From Candidatus Methylomirabilota bacterium (GTDB lineage Bacteria; Methylomirabilota; Methylomirabilia; Methylomirabilales; Methylomirabilaceae), in assembly GCA_028869615.1 (NCBI GenBank), contig JAGWRQ010000092.1, positions 1 through 7,884 of the forward strand: DNA of 7,884 nt, given 5' to 3'. Positions 5,514-7,884 of the stretch are shown here, one piece after another. The notes under the pieces were generated by a model. The model made no database searches, had not been told where the DNA came from, and saw only the letters and a program-made list of their open reading frames with translations. The translations under genes were made by a program, and so were the position numbers. The first letter of the stretch is position 1; every line of letters begins with the position of its first letter.

Positions 5514-5552
5514 TTGGCCGTGATCTTGGCCGGTAACGCCGCTTCAGCGGCG
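5514..5552 (+). promoter_or_regulatory. Structured pilB leader: TTGGCC direct repeat and GC hairpin
   Basis: Directly downstream of the predicted start point lie two copies of TTGGCC (5514-5519 and 5526-5531), 12 bases apart, whose GGCC cores can also pair with each other. They are followed by a perfect hairpin, CGCCGC (5537-5542), loop TTCA, GCGGCG (5547-5552). The purine run GGAAGG (5552-5557) sits at the hairpin's 3' base, too far (about 17 bases) from ATG 5575 for a normal ribosome binding site. No T-run follows, so it is not a terminator. The role is unknown: an operator plus mRNA-stability or translation-control element is the simplest reading. Confidence 0.45.
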
Positions 5553-5574
5553 GAAGGTTTGCACACCGTATAAG

Positions 5575-7308
5575 ATGGATCGCACAATGGGCAGTCGGCA
5601 AGTTGGCTGGGTACGCGAACCGATCGGCGAAATCCTGATCGGTGAGGGTTCCATTACTCGAGATCAGCTCCAGCGCGGGCTTAGTCACCAGCGGGAAATC
5701 GGCAAGCGGCTAGGCGAGACTCTCGTAGAGCTTGGATATGTCTCGGAAGAGGATGTGGTAAAGGCCCTCGCCAAGCAGTGTTCGCTTCCCTGCCTTTCGC
5801 TCACCTCTCTGTCGATCACGCCTGTGCCGATCCGAGAGCGCCTTTCGCCGAAGTACCTGCGGGAGCACAAGGTCTTCCCGATTGAGGTCAAGGATGGCGC
5901 GCTGACCATCGCCATGAGCGATCTGACTGATCCATATACGCTGGATGACCTTCGACTGAGCACCGGCCTCGCTATCACCGTCTGTATCGCCAACGAGCGG
6001 GAGATCCTCGAGGCGATCGATCAGCACTATGGTGACGGCCATACGACGATCGAGAAGATCGTCAAAGGATACAACGAAGAGGATGGCGGGGCAGCAGGCG
6101 AGGACCGCGAAGACGTCGATCACCTCCGCGACCTGGCCTCCGAGGCCCCAGTCATCCAGCTTGTCAACCTGCTCATTACCCGGGCAGTGGAGGCCCGCGC
6201 CAGCGACATCCACATCGAGCCGTTCGAGGATACGCTTCGAATCCGCTACCGGGTGGATGGAGTGCTCCTGGATCAGGAGTCTCCTCCCAAGCGGTTGCAA
6301 CGGGCCGTGATCTCCCGTGTCAAGATCATGGCCAAGATGAACATTGCCGAGCGACGGCTTCCACAGGACGGCCGCATCAGACTCCAGATCCTGGGCAAGG
6401 ACCTGGACCTCCGGGTCTCCACGATTCCCACCTTACACGGCGAAAGTGTCGTGATGCGAATCCTGGATCGCAGCAGCCTCCTCCTGAGCCTGGGAGACAT
6501 GGGTATGCCCGAAGATGTTCGCCTGCAATTCCAGCGGCTGATCAGAAAGCCGCATGGCATGATCCTGGTGACCGGCCCGACAGGAAGCGGCAAGACGACC
6601 ACCCTCTATACGGCGCTGAGCGAGATCAACTCGGCCGACAAGAAGATCATCACCATCGAAGACCCGGTGGAGTACCAGCTCCAAGGGGTCAACCAGATCC
6701 ACGTGAAGCCCAAGATCGGTCTGACCTTCGCCAGTGGCCTGCGCTCCATTGTCCGTCAGGATCCCGATATCATCATGGTCGGGGAGATCCGCGATGCGGA
6801 GACGGCGGACATCGCCATCCATTCGGCGCTGACCGGGCATCTGGTGTTCAGCACGCTGCACACGAACGATGCGCCCGGCGCCATCACGCGGCTCCTGGAC
6901 ATGGGCATCGAAAACTACCTGGTGTCCAGCGTCCTGGTAGCGGTCCTGGCGCAGCGCTTGGTTCGCGTCATCTGCCCCGAATGCCGGGAGCCGTACCAAT
7001 TGGATCTGGCCGCAGTCCGGAAAATGGGGATCAAGACCGAGGTCGATGGAGCGCTACAGGTGTTTCGTGGTAAAGGGTGTGCCGCCTGTAACTTTACCGG
7101 CTACCATGGCCGCAGCGGCATCTATGAGTTTTTGGTGATCAGCGAAGAGATTCAGCGGTTGATCTTGGAGAAGGCTGACTCCAACACGATTCGGCAGAAG
7201 GCAATGGCGTTTGGGATGAAGACTCTGTGGGAAGATGGCTGGTTGAAGGTTGAGCAGGGGATCACCACCCTGGAGGACCTGCTTCGGGTCACTAAAGAGG
7301 AGGCGTGA
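5575..7308 (+). CDS. pilB: PilB/GspE-type assembly ATPase with N-terminal MshEN domain
   Basis: A full-length 577-residue hexameric ATPase that powers type IV pilus or type II secretion pseudopilus assembly at the inner membrane. N-terminal MshEN domain: two 24-residue motifs (16-39, IGEILIGEGSITRDQLQRGL; 45-68, RLGETLVELG..LAKQ) separated by five residues. This domain class binds c-di-GMP; the first motif has Pro16 where Arg is usual. ATPase core: Asp-box RYRVDGVLL (224-232), Walker A GPTGSGKTTT (334-343), IEDPVEYQ (361-368), Walker B DIIMVGEIRD (398-407), His-box TGHLVFSTLHTND (420-432), and the tetracysteine metal site C467/C470 and C502/C505. All catalytic elements are intact. ATG 5575 has only a poor ribosome binding site; ATG 5587 (residue 5) is an alternative with a similarly weak one. 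PilC/GspF follows. Confidence 0.95.
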   Translation: MDRTMGSRQVGWVREPIGEILIGEGSITRDQLQRGLSHQREIGKRLGETLVELGYVSEEDVVKALAKQCSLPCLSLTSLSITPVPIRERLSPKYLREHKVFPIEVKDGALTIAMSDLTDPYTLDDLRLSTGLAITVCIANEREILEAIDQHYGDGHTTIEKIVKGYNEEDGGAAGEDREDVDHLRDLASEAPVIQLVNLLITRAVEARASDIHIEPFEDTLRIRYRVDGVLLDQESPPKRLQRAVISRVKIMAKMNIAERRLPQDGRIRLQILGKDLDLRVSTIPTLHGESVVMRILDRSSLLLSLGDMGMPEDVRLQFQRLIRKPHGMILVTGPTGSGKTTTLYTALSEINSADKKIITIEDPVEYQLQGVNQIHVKPKIGLTFASGLRSIVRQDPDIIMVGEIRDAETADIAIHSALTGHLVFSTLHTNDAPGAITRLLDMGIENYLVSSVLVAVLAQRLVRVICPECREPYQLDLAAVRKMGIKTEVDGALQVFRGKGCAACNFTGYHGRSGIYEFLVISEEIQRLILEKADSNTIRQKAMAFGMKTLWEDGWLKVEQGITTLEDLLRVTKEEA

Positions 7309-7330
7309 GAAGAATCAGCTTTTGAGACAA

Positions 7331-7351
7331 GACCCGGCAACTTGTCCGGTC
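7331..7351 (+). other. Minor hairpin after pilB
   Basis: GACCCGG and CCGGTC (7331-7337 and 7346-7351) can pair with one bulged C around a short loop. It precedes the true terminator and has no T-run, so it may only stabilise the pilB transcript end. Confidence 0.25.
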
Positions 7352-7359
7352 ATCAGGAG

Positions 7360-7392
7360 GGCAGATAGAGAATCCCTATCTGCCTAATTTTT
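7360..7392 (+). terminator. Intrinsic terminator after pilB
   Basis: A perfect 9-base-pair stem, GGCAGATAG (7360-7368) with CTATCTGCC (7376-7384), around a 7-base loop, immediately followed by TAATTTTT. It lies 51 bases after the pilB stop and should separate pilB from pilC transcription. Confidence 0.88.
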
Positions 7393-7428
7393 AAGGCTGG
7401 TCCGCGGGATTCGCGAGCGTGAATTCCG

Positions 7429-7456
7429 TTGACAGTACCGTAATAGTTGTTATAGT
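7429..7456 (+). promoter_or_regulatory. pilC promoter P1 (predicted)
   Basis: Perfect TTGACA at 7429-7434, a 16-base spacer, and TATAGT (7451-7456, 5 of 6). Transcription would begin near 7463, leaving a leader of about 42 bases before ATG 7505. Confidence 0.65.
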
Positions 7457-7476
7457 CCTAAACCTAAGCCTATAAT
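7447..7476 (+). promoter_or_regulatory. pilC promoter P2 (predicted), overlapping P1
   Basis: Perfect -10 TATAAT at 7471-7476, preceded 18 bases upstream by TTGTTA (7447-7452, 4 of 6), which overlaps the -10 box of P1 by two bases. Transcription would begin near 7483, only about 22 bases before ATG 7505. P1 and P2 cannot be occupied at the same time. Confidence 0.5.
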
Positions 7477-7504
7477 TCTGTGTCGATAAAGGAAAAACCT
7501 GCGT

Positions 7505-7884
7505 ATGGGCACGTTTCAATACACCGCCACTGATCGTACCGCCAAGATTGTTCAGGGCAGCATGGAGGCTGCTGATGAGCGGGCGGTTGTGGCCTGGCTC
7601 CGGGCTAACGGCTACTATCCGATCAAGGTCGGGCAGCCCGGTGGCGCAACGGAGACCGGTCCGAGTTTCGTTCGGCTCCCGACTACGTTGGCCAGAGGAC
7701 CGTCCGCCCAGGATGTTCTGGCCTTTACGCAACAGCTTGCTACATTGCTCGAGGCCGGGATGGAGCTGGATCGGAGCCTGGCGATCTTATTGGACCTGAC
7801 CGACAACCAGCGGTTCCGATCGATTCTCCGCGGCATCCTGACCGACATCCAGACGGGCAGTTCGTTCGCCGACAGTTTAGCAAA
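7505..7884 (+). CDS. pilC: PilC/GspF inner-membrane platform protein, N-terminal part
   Basis: Partial, cut by the right window edge after 126 codons; the family is usually about 400 residues. It starts MGTFQYTATDRTAKIVQGSM and continues EAADERAVVAWLRANGYYPIKV, the standard N-terminal segment. From about residue 72 comes the first T2SF domain: FTQQLATLLEAGMELDRSLAILL (74-96), then a G-S-S-F-A-D-S-L-A end typical of the helical cytoplasmic half. The linker between the two is short. The protein would anchor the ATPase in the inner membrane and couple it to pilin or pseudopilin extraction. AAAGGAA at 7488-7494 lies about 10 bases before ATG 7505, a slightly long spacing. It follows pilB but has its own promoters. 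PilC and GspF cannot be separated from this fragment. Confidence 0.92.
   Translation, partial: MGTFQYTATDRTAKIVQGSMEAADERAVVAWLRANGYYPIKVGQPGGATETGPSFVRLPTTLARGPSAQDVLAFTQQLATLLEAGMELDRSLAILLDLTDNQRFRSILRGILTDIQTGSSFADSLA

Noticed and set aside
5506..5518. TAGCTCAATTGGC, which looks like the D-arm of a tRNA
   Set aside because: No acceptor stem, anticodon arm or GGTTCGA T-arm can be fitted around it; it lies in the pilB leader just after the promoter.

Overview
The window looks like a chromosomal stretch of a GC-rich (high-fifties percent by eye), free-living Gram-negative-type bacterium. Strong purine-rich Shine-Dalgarno sites, consensus-like sigma70 promoters and the gene mix (type IV pilus/type II secretion ATPase and platform protein, IMPase-family phosphatases, DUF948/YtxH pair, SnoaL-like protein, FabI-like SDR) fit a deep-branching environmental lineage. 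NC10 (Methylomirabilis-like) is my guess from general similarity only and cannot be proved from the sequence.

Layout. 1-331: the end of a type II toxin-antitoxin module, with the C-terminus of a YefM/Phd-type antitoxin and a complete Txe/YoeB toxin starting on TTG inside the antitoxin's end. 332-569 holds no gene. 570-1007: a promoter and an orphan antitoxin-like small protein whose frame runs into the 3' end of the convergent gene. 934-1716 (minus): an IMPase-family phosphatase. 1795-2878 (plus): promoter, a 39-residue rubredoxin-like zinc/iron ribbon protein and a second, HisN-type IMPase-family phosphatase. 2916-3749 (minus): a two-gene operon (DUF948 then YtxH) with its own promoter and a hairpin terminator. 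3900-5474 (plus): a SnoaL-like protein, a FabI/FabL-like short-chain reductase and a possible 40-residue protein coupled to it by a TGATG junction. 5471-7308: a strong promoter, a structured leader and a full PilB/GspE-type ATPase with an N-terminal MshEN (c-di-GMP receptor class) domain. 7360-7476: a clear intrinsic terminator and two overlapping promoters. 7505-7884: the start of a PilC/GspF platform protein, cut by the window end.

How the genes work together. The clearest functional block is pilB-pilC: the ATPase drives pilus or pseudopilus assembly and the platform protein couples it to the inner membrane. They are adjacent and co-oriented but appear to be separate transcription units, each with its own promoter. 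The two IMPase-family proteins are divergent paralogues with different likely substrates. The DUF948/YtxH pair is a small membrane-associated module. I see no insertion sequence, CRISPR array, rRNA or tRNA. I found no convincing new multi-gene system; the most interesting items are the pilB leader and its MshEN domain, the pilC double promoter, the coupled small ORF and the orphan antitoxin.
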